Below, one piece after another: positions 53,903 to 64,000 of a DNA stretch of 64,000 nt. Below the pieces are notes generated by a model that was not told the origin of the DNA, ran no database searches, and worked only from the letters and a program-made list of their open reading frames with translations. Numbering within the stretch: position 1 is the stretch's first letter; the number at the start of each line of letters is the position of its first letter. Location of the stretch: NCBI GenBank assembly GCA_037178625.1, contig CM074141.1:1798001-1862000 (forward strand), given 5' to 3'. The translations under genes and the position numbers were made by a program. The DNA comes from Skeletonema tropicum. Its lineage: Eukaryota > Bacillariophyta > Thalassiosirophyceae > Thalassiosirales > Thalassiosiraceae.

Positions 53903-55853
53903 TATGGCACACCTTTCTGTCGCTCAACGCAGTTATTTGACTAAGTCTGAATATCGTCGGTTCTTTGCTCATTATGCCGTCACTCTCGGTAAACAAACTG
54001 TCCCACCTAGAGTGGCCCGATTGTCGGCGAAGAAGCAGCAGTATAGGCAGCGTATGGCAGCTATGATTGAGTCAGCCGATAATCTTCTCATGCAGATGGA
54101 ACTCGAGGTCCCTACAGTCGAAGATCTCATGGCTAGTCCTTTGGCAAAGTTTATTCATCTCGCAGTCAACAACACAAACTACAGTGGAAGTACCAAGGAA
54201 TTGATTGCAAACTACGTCCATCCACTGTTCCTGAAAGCGAAAGCTCAAGCATCTTCCGAGGACAACCCTAATTGGAACCAAGCTATGTATGGTGATGCTG
54301 CAGCCGAGTATTGGGAAGCTTGCAAGGTTGAGATTGCGACGTTGGAGAAAATGGAATCTTGGGAAGTTGTTGATATTCCTCCTGGGAAGCATATTCTTGG
54401 TAGCACTTGGGCATTTCGTCTCAAGCGTTATCCAGATGGTAGACCTAAGAAGTACAAAGCTCGTTTTGTTGCTCGTGGCGATCAGCAGATCAAGGATGTG
54501 GAGTACAAGGAAACTTATGCTCCTGTGGTGTCGTGGGCGACAGTTCGTTTGATGCTCATCTTGGAGTCTATGCTTGGACTCAAGTCTTGTCAGGCCGATG
54601 TTGAATGTGCTTTCTTGCACGGTCATTTGGAAGAAGGCGAAGAAATCTACATGCACATGCCGCGCGGTTTCAAGCAGGAAGGTAAATGTCTCCGCTTGAA
54701 GAGGTCATTGTACGGACTCAAGCAAGCTCCACGTGCATTTCACACCTATTTGGTCAAAGCTTTGGAGAAGCAAGGTTTGCGTCAGTCTCATTTGGATCCC
54801 TGTCTCTTTATTGGAGATAAAGTTGTCGCCGTTACTTTTGTTGACGACTGTTTGTTTTGGGCCAAAGATGAGAAAGATATCAATGCACTTTTGGTTCGTC
54901 TTCGCAGCGATGAAGAGCATGGTTTGCTTCTAGAGAAGGAAGGTGATGCTGCTGGTTTCTTGGGTGTTGATTTGAAGAAGAAGAATGGTCAGGTTGAAAT
55001 GACTCAAACTGGTCTCATCGACCGCATCATCACTGCTCTCGGTCTAGAAGGAGGACAACACCATCCAAAGCTAACTCCGGCAAGTTCCGAGCCTTTGGTT
55101 CGTGATACTGACGGCGCTGCTGCAGAAGGAGCGTTCTCCTATTCAAGTGTTGTTGGAATGTTGCTCTATCTCTCTGGTCACTCTCGTCCCGATATTGCCT
55201 ATGCTGTGAACTGTTGTGCGAGGTACATGTTCTCTCCACGCAAGTCTCACGAAGAAGCTCTCATCAGGATCGGTTTGTATCTCAAGGGTACACGTGATAA
55301 GGGATTGATTCTCACCCCTACTTCGAATGTTCTCAATGTCGAAGCTTATCCTGACGCAGATTTTGGTGGTTTGTACGGACACGAACATCCCAGTGACCCT
55401 GCCTGTGTCAAGAGTAGAACAGGATTCGTCATCAAGGTTGCTAATTGTCCTGTCTTGTGGAAGTCTCAATTGCAGTCCTCGAAGACAGCCCTCAGCACTA
55501 TGGAAGCAGAGATTACAGCTCTTGCTCATTGTTGTAGAGAACTCTTTCCTCTCATTGACATGGTTAAGAGTCTCAGCAAGGTCTACGGTCTTGAGGAGCA
55601 AGCTGCGGAGATGAAAGTCTCTATTCACGAAGATAACGCTGGAGCTTTGCTTCTGGCACAGACTCTTCCGCCTCAGTTTACTCCCCGTTCGAAGTGGTAT
55701 CACATCGAGACAGTTTGGTTTCGTGAGGAGATTGTTAAGAGACAGATCAAGTTGATGAAGATCTGTACGACGGAACAACTTGGAGACATTTTTACGAAAG
55801 GTCTTTCCAAGGATGTGTTCCAGATCTTGAGGAGGAAGCTCATGGGTTGGTAG
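53724..55853 (+). CDS. pol: Copia Pol, reverse transcriptase-RNase H part
   Basis: An open frame of 709 codons in the frame +1 to the integrase part; the first 40 or so codons are probably out of frame. RVT_2-type reverse transcriptase motifs: TWAFRLKRYPDGRPKKYKAR, YKETYAPVV, QADVECAFLHG, LYGLKQAPRAF and the catalytic FVDD near 54837-54848 (Phe instead of the common Tyr). RNase H: YPDADFGG, STMEAEITAL, HEDNAGAL and the typical HIETVWFREE end. The switch from the integrase frame would be cured by removing one A from the six-A run at 53841-53846, so I read it as an indel and not as programmed. Confidence 0.9.
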   Translation: MRMMKYSTKMFPSMKKMLLSLLTIIGAGNSVIVQSCKNLKKLRTLNSTTWQDALNYSPRDMAHLSVAQRSYLTKSEYRRFFAHYAVTLGKQTVPPRVARLSAKKQQYRQRMAAMIESADNLLMQMELEVPTVEDLMASPLAKFIHLAVNNTNYSGSTKELIANYVHPLFLKAKAQASSEDNPNWNQAMYGDAAAEYWEACKVEIATLEKMESWEVVDIPPGKHILGSTWAFRLKRYPDGRPKKYKARFVARGDQQIKDVEYKETYAPVVSWATVRLMLILESMLGLKSCQADVECAFLHGHLEEGEEIYMHMPRGFKQEGKCLRLKRSLYGLKQAPRAFHTYLVKALEKQGLRQSHLDPCLFIGDKVVAVTFVDDCLFWAKDEKDINALLVRLRSDEEHGLLLEKEGDAAGFLGVDLKKKNGQVEMTQTGLIDRIITALGLEGGQHHPKLTPASSEPLVRDTDGAAAEGAFSYSSVVGMLLYLSGHSRPDIAYAVNCCARYMFSPRKSHEEALIRIGLYLKGTRDKGLILTPTSNVLNVEAYPDADFGGLYGHEHPSDPACVKSRTGFVIKVANCPVLWKSQLQSSKTALSTMEAEITALAHCCRELFPLIDMVKSLSKVYGLEEQAAEMKVSIHEDNAGALLLAQTLPPQFTPRSKWYHIETVWFREEIVKRQIKLMKICTTEQLGDIFTKGLSKDVFQILRRKLMGW

Positions 55854-55879
55854 AACACATGAGGATCTCTGAGAAGGAG

Positions 55880-56281
55880 TGTGATGGATAGCCGTCTTAG
55901 ATGGCAATCCCCAATTGTATGGAAAAGAACTTTAGTTTAGGTTTAGTTTAGGTAGTTCCACGTCAAGGAATACCGCTTGTGAATGATGTTAGGATGTCAG
56001 AATCAGTCATCTGACACATCTAATCTTAGGATTGACATCCGGGTCTTCCCAGGTGTCAAGGCTCTCGTGAAGCTTTGCTTAGCAGAGCATCCTCATGATG
56101 AGCTAGTAGTTATATAATAGAAAATAATCCATCAAGTAAAACAGAAGTCTACAGTCCAATCGAATTGATTCAACGCCCTACATCTCCTTTTATCTATTGG
56201 TGTTTGAGTTCTACAACCACTCAGACACCTCCATCGACGGATACGCTAACGTCTCCCTCATCAACTAAGTGAACTATTACA
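55880..56281 (+). repeat. Copia 3' LTR
   Basis: 402 bp, identical by eye to the 5' LTR except for a missing TATG-type tetranucleotide about 10 bases from the start. Followed by the CCATC target duplication. Confidence 0.93.
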
Positions 56282-56521
56282 CCATCTACCGCATCGTCAC
56301 CACCACCACCACAGCGGCAAACCATGGTATTATCGGACCGATACCACAATGAACACGATAAACAACATGCTGCTTATGCCAAGTTTTTAAGCAGATTCCG
56401 ATTCTGTAAGCGGCGGCGGCCGAATCTAACTCGTTGTGATGGTATACGGCTCTAACCGACGCAGCCATGAAATTTGCACAAGCCGGGCAACATCATGACA
56501 TATTCATATTTAATACATTTC

Positions 56522-56878
56522 GGTTATTTAATAGCCATGTCGCATTACACACTCCTTCTATATATTATGATACACGATAATTATTATCCGTTTTACTAAT
56601 TACATGCCAATTGCACTTAATAATGGAGTAGTAAGCCGAATCATCCGCTGTTGTTTTGATGCCATCCGGTAGGAATAGTGTTGTTAGCAGTCATATCGCA
56701 GTCATCTAATAGCCATGTTGCATTACAAACTCTTTCCAAATATTATGATAATCGATTGTTATTATCTTTTTTATTTATTACACGCCGAATACATGTATTA
56801 ATTGAGTTGTAGGTCGAATTGTTCGCTGTTGTATTGATGCCACCCGGTAGGAAAGATGTTGTTAGCAGGCACATGATA
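56522..56878. repeat. Imperfect 178-bp tandem duplication
   Basis: The sequence AATAGCCATGT at 56530 recurs at 56708, and the similarity continues through CATTACA, a TATTATGATA core, TGATGCCA and GTTGTTAGCAG. The copies are diverged (roughly four in five bases alike by eye). It lies in the non-coding interior of the TAA-flanked element, so it is older than the copia insertion. Confidence 0.75.
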
Positions 56879-57696
56879 CCCTGGAACCACTGTATAACGC
56901 CGCAACAGATGGCTATTGGTATTGTGTGGTGAAAGGGTCCCCATCTTACGGAGTAAATGTACTCAATATCACTTCAACTGACCGTGTATGTGAAGGCATT
57001 TGGCTCCCTTTTTTTTACTCAATAAAATGATATCCCAACTAGTCTAATATTGTTGTAGCCACAATGAAATAGAGAAACCTGGTCCAACAGTGTTGATTGC
57101 TCTATAATATTCATCATCTCACTGACTGTTGGCACCCTTTCATTACCTTTTCTGTCAGAAATATGCATCCTCCTTTTTGATGTTTTTTGTGGAAAGAATC
57201 AATTTTCATCACCTACATTCCCCATGCCACTACATGCGTCAGAGAACGCCCAGACACACTCTAGAGGGGAATGATCAACGCTTAATAATATATAGTTGGC
57301 GTCTGCAAAACATTTCGGTGGAAGAGCAGCTCCAACTATTCATCTGAAGACCATAATGGAAGCGCATAACTACATGCCATTTTCCGGCATCTCTACTTTG
57401 GTGCCATGATATGTAGCAATGGCACCGGCCGAAATTCGAGAGTGAGTTTCTGCAGTGGGGACGTCTAAATTTATGTTTAGGTAGTGTATTATGGTGTCGG
57501 CAAGTAGGGGGTGGAGGTGCACCATGGTGATGGACGATGGGTCAAAATCCAAAATACCAGCAGAAAATCGGTAGTCTGCAGAGACAAATCTATAAGGAAA
57601 AGAGAGAAGGAATTCAGATATTCTACACAAACACCGAGAAAAAAATACCAGCAGAAATACCGTACCAGGCAAGATTGTAGTATGTAACGGGTCTAA

Positions 57697-58041
57697 AACA
57701 CTCCCAGTTACTTAAATTATTTGTGCTACTTTCAACAATGTCATAATATAGTCGCATAGTTGCTGTCACAATACATCACAAAAAAGATTTGTGCACTTAA
57801 GGAAATTAGGTAAATGTTGCATTATCGCTACCTAGACATCATTGAACCAACAATTGGAGTCTTCATACGCCGAGGGCAGAACCAAACAGCGTCGCAGTCG
57901 GGACCACGGGAGAGGGTTGTCTCTCCTACCACAGCTCGTTTAAAAGCCCGGGATATATTGACGTGGATGTCAATAAGCCTGTATACAGGCGAGATATACA
58001 AATACAAGTATTTGCACGAGAGTATAAGCATATACCCATCT
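57697..58041. other. Spacer between two mobile elements
   Basis: 345 bp between the right end of the TAA-flanked element and the end of the minus-strand reverse-transcriptase gene. No gene seen; presumably 3' flank of that retroelement. Confidence 0.4.
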
Positions 58042-58353
58042 CTATCCGTGGTTGTTTTGACCGCGTCGAAGTGCTGCCTGAGCCCGCTGGCGACGTATCA
58101 AGAAGGCTTCACGTGCCGCTTTTACTGAAAGCAGCCAATAAGCCTGATGTTCACCAGAAGTTAGGGGGGAGCAAGCCCTGTGTTTTTTGGGGAGTCACGA
58201 GTGGTGCGCGCCAAGAATTTTCTCAAAATTTTTTGACCATGGCCAAAATTGGCCATCGCCTGATCGGAGTAAGAAATAGGACCCTTTGGCAGCTTATTCT
58301 CTGTTATTATTTGTTTTCATACTTTGAAACTGTTGGGGCGCATAGACGGGGGT

Positions 58354-61068
58354 ATGGTCTATGCGCCCCAAGAGTTTGGTGGGCTCAAGTGCTCACCCTG
58401 TGGAGCTTTTGTTGCCAAACCAGCCAATTTTGTCGACAAAACTCCGATCTACAAAAGACTCAACGCATCGGAGAGCTCTCCGATGCAGCAAAGAGCTGAC
58501 GATGCAGCAAAAGCAATGATGGAAGAGAGTAATGATGATACCACGATGGCGGCCGGTGCCGAGGCAGTGCCAAAGCAAAAGAGGAGAAGGACGAAGAGCG
58601 GTATTAGCCGCAAGCCAAAGGGTGGCAAGCAGAAGAAATCCAACGCACCGCATGCCCCGAACGTCCCTCGGAACCCATCACAGCCAACACAGGCGCCGAC
58701 GTCAGATAATAATACGGCAGATCCAAGAATATTCAATCTGAAGAGGGCAACGCAAAGGCGAGATAAGCAAATAGAAGTATTGTCTGCTGATAACCAACAA
58801 CTGAAAAGGAAAGTCGAGACTACCGCAAGAGAAATTCAATCGGTTGAACGTGAGACTGCAATGAAAGTGAACGCCATTGAGAAGGGGGCAGAGAAAGTGC
58901 ACGAGAGGGCTGAAAAGAAGATGAAGCGTGCAGCAGAGGTGACGACTACAGCTAATGTCAAAATGGCCGCCGCAGCAAAAGCAGCTACTGACGCAAAAGA
59001 GATGAAGAAGGAGGCTTCAAAAGAGAAGACTATCGCAACAAAGGAGAGGAAGCAAATCAATAACAATAAATTAGCAGTTGCAAACAAGTCAAACAAACAG
59101 TTAGCAGCAAAAGATGAGTTGATAGCGGCAAAAGATGAGATGATACGTGAACTGAAGGAGAAATTGAGGGCATCACAGAAGGCTGTCAAGGAAGCAGAGG
59201 CGAGGGAAGCAAAGGAAATAGCAGCGCGGAAAGAAGTGGAGAATTCACTTCAGGATATGGAAGCAAAGTTGGCGAGGATGGAGGCAATGTTGCAGGAACA
59301 ACTTGCAGCAGGACGAATAGTTATCAAGAAAGAATCTATGAAGGGAACAGGATTTAAGAGATGGTCGGAAAAGATTGTCCAACTCATCATGGAGTATTTG
59401 GTATGTGTTGTTCAAAATGTTTATTATTATTATGTACTTGATTCAACTAATCAAAACACTGCTGCATTATTATTATTACACAATAGGTTGCCGGAGGCTC
59501 TCCAACAGCGTTTAGCAAGATACTGCTGGCATTCCTTAAAATAATGCAACCTGAATCTACCGTTGAAGAACTGCCAAGCATTTGGTTCATCCGTCGAATG
59601 AGAACAGTTCTCGCCATTGTTTGCCAGCTAATGTCGGCGTACCGTGCTGCCAAGGCGGAGCGGTGGGGTCAGCTCAATTGTGATGAAACAAAGCGCCATC
59701 AAACAGAATACCTCAATCTGATTTTGAGTTGTGTAGAAGAGTCATGTGAGGGGATGCCAGCTGAGTACAAACCAATTTTAATGTCTGCGTGCATTCTTCC
59801 CGAAGACGGAACATCAGTGGCACAGCGTGATGCCATTGTATCTTTCCTTGATGAGATGAATACTTGGTTGGACGAATGGGCAACCCTTACAGAGGAGAAG
59901 TTTCCGGGGTTTACGCATGACATCATCAGAAATGGTCTTACACTCTCCAAGCTTGTTCAGGGCGGTCTTGTTACACAGGACACTTGCAATGGCGCAAGCA
60001 AGGGGTCCGACCGCACTCACCCAACAGATGGAGGCCTTCGTGACACTTGTAGGTATGAATGCTTCTGCGGTTGGCCAGGCGCGCATCAATGGTGATTTCT
60101 ATCGAGTCGAGACAGAGCTTCAAAAGAAGAAGAAAGAAGATGCAGATGAAACTCAACCTCAAAACGGTACTGTGATTGACCTTCCTCCTCAATTACTCAC
60201 GACAGTGATTGAATTTGCACTATCTAAAACAAAGCAGGTGCGAAAGAAGGAGCAAGTAGCTCTCCGCAATCAGCAAGAAAAGAGGGCGCAAAGATTAGAG
60301 CTGATGAAAAAGGCAGGATACGAGAAGGCCACCCAGCTTCTCATTGATTGTCTGTACTACCATGATATGTACTATTCTGAAAGGCGGCTGAGAAGTGCGG
60401 CAGCTGTAGATGAGATGCTTGGCCAACTAAAAAGTAAGACGGCAAAGTTAGATGAGATCAAAGAACAGATCCGTATCAGAGTACTTGGACTTGGCTGGGA
60501 AGACTTACATCATCCATGGAGTAAAGATGGTAAGGAGTATTCGGTAGATATCCTTGCCGACTGGTTAAAGAACAAAATTATACCGGAAGAGGACAAAAGG
60601 CCAATTCCAGAAAAGCCTCCTGTCAAAAGACTTGAGCGGAAGGCTTTGCCAGTGCTTGGAACATTGTCTGCCGATGTTGCTAAACTTAACGTCATGTCAG
60701 AAGAAAAAGAGCAAGAAATTAGGGACAAGGCAACCGAAATGCGTGACGAGCGGGAGTTGGACGGAGTTGGAGACAGATACGGTGAAATGCAACCTAGACT
60801 CCACCCTGCATTGGATGAAAGCTTGATTGATCGTCGCATTGAAATCTGTTTGACGCGTGGTGAGCAGCTAATGTGGCATAGTGGGAAGGTGGTTGGGATA
60901 AAGAGAAGAAAGAAAACTTTCGAAATGGTATACGATGAAGATGTTGTAGATGATGACGAACCTCGTTTGCAAGAAGTTAAGCTGCTGCCAAGCTTTTGGA
61001 TCAAGGCTAAGCAAGGCGGATGGAGATTAGCTAAAGAGGAGGTGGAGATGGAGCGTGCGCAACCTTGA
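58354..61068 (+). pseudogene. Coiled-coil protein of a repetitive diatom family, frameshifted
   Basis: Exon 1 ends at 59400, the intron is 86 bp (GTATGT donor), and exon 2 starts at 59487. The first ATG in the frame is 58354. Residues about 40-120 are Lys/Arg-rich; about 125-340 form a long Ala/Lys/Glu coiled coil. Exon 2 has a conserved-looking core: RRMRTVLAIVCQLMSAYRAA, RWGQLNCDETKRHQ and GGLVTQDTCNGA. Around 60000 the frame shifts by +1, and the rest (QQMEAFVTLVG, IRIRVLGLGWEDLHHPW, the LGTLSAD block, LHPALDESLIDRRIEI) runs to 61068. I recall similar multi-copy hypothetical proteins in diatoms. Its position between TIRs suggests a transposase or accessory protein, but no catalytic triad is identifiable. 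Confidence 0.65.
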
Positions 61069-61238
61069 GTACCAATGTTAAAGTAGGGGGGGAGTAATGT
61101 ATTCGTAGTAGAAAGAAGTGTGTAACTCAAGTTCTACTAAGTGATAATTAATCCAGTAGTTCGATACACGTAGCTTGCAGAGCCTAAATGAGATTAAAAG
61201 AGGAGGTGGAGATGGAGTGCGCAACCTTGAGTACCAAT
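61033..61238. repeat. Direct repeat of the ORF 3' end
   Basis: About 44 bp including AGAGGAGGTGGAGATGGAG and CGCAACCTTGAGTACCAAT occur at 61033-61076 (overlapping the stop codon) and again at 61197-61238. Between them is a TAGGGGGGAGTAATG sequence near 61086 resembling the TIR start. It looks like a rearrangement within the right end of the element. Confidence 0.75.
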
Positions 61239-64000
61239 TCCTACATAGAATAAATTGCGGGAGCGAAATTTGGCGCCATCCATCACTTTCAATTCATGAC
61301 TCAATGGCCAAAAATGTGCTCCTATGTAGTGCCAAAATGGGTATGAAGAAATGGAACAAATAGCACGAAACTTTGGATATATCTACATTGGATATATATG
61401 AATTCATGTATGCAATAGTATTTGGTATAAAACCTATTTGAAAATTCATCATTCTGGGCTTGCTCCCCCCTACAGAAGTTGTTTCGAGATCATCAAGATT
61501 GATTTCCATCAAATATTTATCCTCCTCTCCAAGCCCTTCTAAGCCCATCTCTTGCTGCTCCTCTATAGCTATTTGTAGCTCCTCCTTCCTCTCCAACGCA
61601 AGCATACCAGAAATTTTATCATGAATCAAGAAATTCCTCACCAGCCACTGTCCATGGGTCATCTCCATCAGCTTGATTGAGAAGCTCTGTGCCCATTTTG
61701 CGCCCGAAAGATAGCTGCCCTCCAGACGACGATGTGTCTCTTGAATCGCACAGAACTCCTTGGATATCATTCCTTCCATAAACCGCCGCCATCCAATCTT
61801 ATCTTGTGAACGTGCCAACCTCCGCAGTATCGGGTCATGATCATGATCGCTAGCAATGCAGTCCATAAAGCTTTTGCCATTCCGAGCCCTCACGAAACTC
61901 ATGATATACTTTTCCAGCACTTCACATGTCCCCACCGATTGTAACCAGGACTGTAGATTGTCCGCTGACATCTGAAAACATTTTACCCTATCCTCTTCTT
62001 CACACATTAAGACGTGAGCGCATGACTCCTGTGCATCCAGACAAGAAGGACATAAAGGAGAGTGATTAGGATCACATCTGTGTAACCGCAAGTTGGTGCC
62101 GGCTATGTCGTGAACTTGCTTGCATGCCCATAGTTGGAAAAGCCGCGGGACCTCGTGTAATGCCTTGTTCACGTTGACCCAATCTACTTGGACGAACGCG
62201 GATGGAAGCAGGATCTGTCTCTTAGCGAAGATCTCCCTGGCCAGCGCTAGGTGGCCATGAAAGCGGACTCTTTCACCAGTATCTGAAGTCATCTTCTCCT
62301 TACCCCTATCCACATAGACGCAGATTGGCTCAAGTGGCAAAGGTTGCGCCGCCATTCCTGCGTTCGGATCAACGTCGTAAATCGCTAGTTTTGCGCCAGA
62401 GTCACACTGTTCATTCAACTGTTCAGGCCTAGACAGCTCCTCCCACACCAACTGATCGAGTTTATGGGCCGAGACATGAGAAAATACTATGTTGAAGGTT
62501 AGAGACCTGCAATGGATCATGATATTTTTGAGTATATCTGAATGCCGGCAACTCGACGGGATACGATGCGGAGGCAGGTTTTCCACATTATTGAGAGCCC
62601 CCAAGCAATCAGAATAGATCTGGGCAGAACCAGACAGCGTTGGTTTCAGTTTGTTCACAGCTAATAGGATGAGATGAATAGCGAGTAATCCCAAAAGCTC
62701 CCCACGATATGCACAAGCAGCAAGTGTCTTCTCAGAGAATTTACCAACGAGTCGGCCTCTCCCCTTGGAACACTCCATTAATGAATGCAGCTGAGCAGAT
62801 ATCTGGGTACATCTCCTTGATAAAGGATCCGTCCGCCACACATACTAGTGATCCATCTATAATAGCCGCCACTAGGAATTCATAGCTCCCCGTCAGTTCA
62901 AGATCTTCCCACATCCACATGCTACCCCACTGGTCGAGGACTTCCCACAAAGTGCTAGGTGGTAGAGACTGACCTGGGATTGGTGCATGACTTACCAAAC
63001 GATATACCGCAGTATCTACCTCTTCTATCGTACACGCAACATTGTACTGAACCTGGGCATGATCACTACCATCTTTCACATATCTCCGAGGGTTATTTTC
63101 ATGCGGAGGGTATACCTCCATAAGGTCATTACCCATATAGCGGAACAGTCTATTCGATGCGGCACAGTACCGCCACGGTTGAAGTTTGTGGCCGATGTGC
63201 ACCCAATTTCCCAACCGGACGCTAAGTAAACCTCCTGGGGCTAATTGAGAGAGTGCCGACTTCCACACCTTAAAATCTTTTGACGATGGTTCCTCAGCGG
63301 GGAAGTCAAGCTTAGACCACTTTTCATCCTCCCACCGCAACCTCTTCTTGTACCGTGGATCAATCTTCGAACCCCTCACACACAGTATATCCGATAAAAA
63401 CAGAACTTGTTGGTGCAAGCGGACTCTGTTCAATTGCCGTAGTTCTTTTGGAGAGTACTGGAGATCTTCAAATACACACATGAGCCACTTGTCACCCACT
63501 CTTGGGAAGGGGTTGTCGATGTTATTCAATACCACCTTATACCCGAAGGTATCTACTTTTTCCCAGATCGATTTCACCCAGCTGGGAGTAACCCAAGAGT
63601 GATATTGTTGAAATGATTCATCAAAGGGCTGATGCGCTCGACCGAGTTCAATAATGAAGAGGTCTACCGAGACCTGAGCTGTAATTCCATTACTAGACGG
63701 GCATCCATAGTGCATCATCAGTTTGTTCAATTGCTGAATGCCGCATTCTATCGGCACATTCGGGAATCCACCGCCGTAGAAGCCAATGTCTAGATCACGA
63801 ATTTCCTTAGGTGCCGTTCGTATCATACCACCCACAGGCATCAACTGATAATACGTCTTTTGAAGACATGTCTGAAGGTCTTTGATGGGGGCCGTCTGGC
63901 AGCACAGACCGTATGAAACTTTGGGCCAAAAACAAGCTGATAGCCATGTCCAGAATTGACGCCGATTCAATCTACTCCCTAGAACTTTTTGCGCACAATC

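Larger units (their letters stand above)
47364..56281 (+). mobile_element. Ty1/copia LTR retrotransposon, nearly intact and young
   Basis: LTRs at 47364-47769 (406 bp) and 55880-56281 (402 bp) begin TGTGATGG and end ATTACA. By eye they differ only by one 4-base gap near the start. The 5-bp target-site duplication CCATC is present on both sides (47359-47363 and 56282-56286). Internal order is gag, protease, integrase, reverse transcriptase, RNase H, the copia order. A purine tract GAGAAGGAG (55871-55879) abuts the 3' LTR. Near-identity of the LTRs implies recent insertion. One frameshift within pol (see 53724) may disable this copy. Confidence 0.95.
47143..57693. mobile_element. TAA-flanked TIR element, PIF/Harbinger-like, carrying the copia insertion
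   Basis: The left end GACCCGTTACATACTACAAT (47143-47162) and its exact inverse at 57674-57693 are flanked by TAA on both sides (47140-47142 and 57694-57696). A 3-bp TAA/TTA duplication is the hallmark of PIF/Harbinger transposons. The inverted match extends about five more bases with one mismatch. Without the nested copia element (47364-56281 plus its 5-bp TSD copy) the element is about 1.63 kb. No transposase is recognisable; a minus-strand frame at 57370-57672 is unassigned. It is probably non-autonomous. Confidence 0.8.
58162..61472 (+). mobile_element. 3.3-kb TIR transposon with coiled-coil ORF
   Basis: The left end is TAGGGGGGAGCAAGCCC (58162-58178) and the right end is its exact inverse (61456-61472). 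The target CAGAAGT is present on both sides (58155-58161 and 61473-61479). The duplication is 7 bp as drawn, or 8-9 bp if the TIR is shortened by a base and one mismatch is allowed. The insertion lies inside the minus-strand reverse-transcriptase gene, and precise removal restores its frame. The element carries one long two-exon gene (58354-61068). TSD length suggests a hAT- or Mutator-like relationship, but the protein shows no motif I can tie to either. Confidence 0.85.
58042..64000 (-). pseudogene. Reverse transcriptase/RNase H gene, C-terminal part, split by a transposon
   Basis: The frame enters from beyond 64000 and runs to about 62760. It encodes the region after the polymerase palm (KVLGSRLNRRQFWTWL, GFYGGGFPNV) and a linker block LRQLNRVRLHQQVLFLSDIL. 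A frameshift near the CCCC run at 62761-62764 moves it to a second frame with RNase H motifs: CVADGS (before the shift), AYRGELLGLL, IYSDCLGAL, SHVSAHKLD and CDSGAK, then a zinc-knuckle-like LCPSCLDAQESCAHVLMC. At 61473 the frame runs into a 3.3-kb transposon. Joined across the insert with one TSD copy, it continues for about 39 codons to TAG at 58042-58044. Without removal it reads on to 61294. It is of the same family as 4517-6045. Polymerase motifs lie outside the window. Confidence 0.8.

Overview
The window looks like nuclear DNA of a diatom (stramenopile alga), most likely a centric species. Four things point there: genes with short GT-AG introns of about 80-170 bp; a dense array of DUF6824-type genes with Gln-rich tails, a family I know as expanded in diatoms; two preproteins with the diatom plastid-import motif (SAFAP and a SFAP variant); and a Ty1/copia element of the sort common in diatom genomes. 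No bacterial, organellar or viral operon is visible, and I saw no convincing tRNA, rRNA or CRISPR array.

Layout. (1) 0-20.7 kb is a DUF6824 array: the tail of one gene at the left edge, then A (1149-2862), B (6046-7013), C (8752-10438), D (13796-15443), E (18313-19662) and F (19897-20710). A+B and C+D are two copies of one tandem segmental duplication. B lost its 5' half to an inserted reverse-transcriptase fragment, C lies just downstream of a foldback MITE whose empty site survives beside A, D carries a 71-bp insertion, E is frameshifted and F has a nonsense codon and lost its tail. (2) 21.0-31.0 kb holds a decayed sirtuin, a J-domain protein, a fibrillin-like protein, EMC6, eIF2B-alpha (with a 1-nt frameshift) and two members of a family built from 25-residue Cys/His repeats. 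(3) 31.2-35.3 kb has no recognisable genes and is bounded by short inverted repeats next to TA dinucleotides. (4) 36.2-47.1 kb holds a GSK3/shaggy kinase, a nicotinate-nucleotide adenylyltransferase-like enzyme, a third Cys/His repeat gene, a plastid protein with three SnoaL-like domains and a plastid/thylakoid methyltransferase. Two short inverted-repeat elements lie between them. (5) 47.1-64 kb is nested mobile DNA. A nearly intact, young copia element (47364-56281) sits inside an element with TAA-flanked inverted repeats (47143-57693). To its right, a 3.3-kb inverted-repeat transposon (58162-61472) has split the C-terminus of a minus-strand reverse transcriptase/RNase H gene that runs off the window.

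How it fits together. The single-copy genes are ordinary housekeeping, chaperone, signalling and plastid functions and form no pathway or operon. The distinctive content is the accessory DNA: recently duplicated family genes in several stages of decay, and at least six mobile or repeat elements whose ends can be read directly from target-site duplications, empty sites or reading frames that become continuous if the insert is removed.
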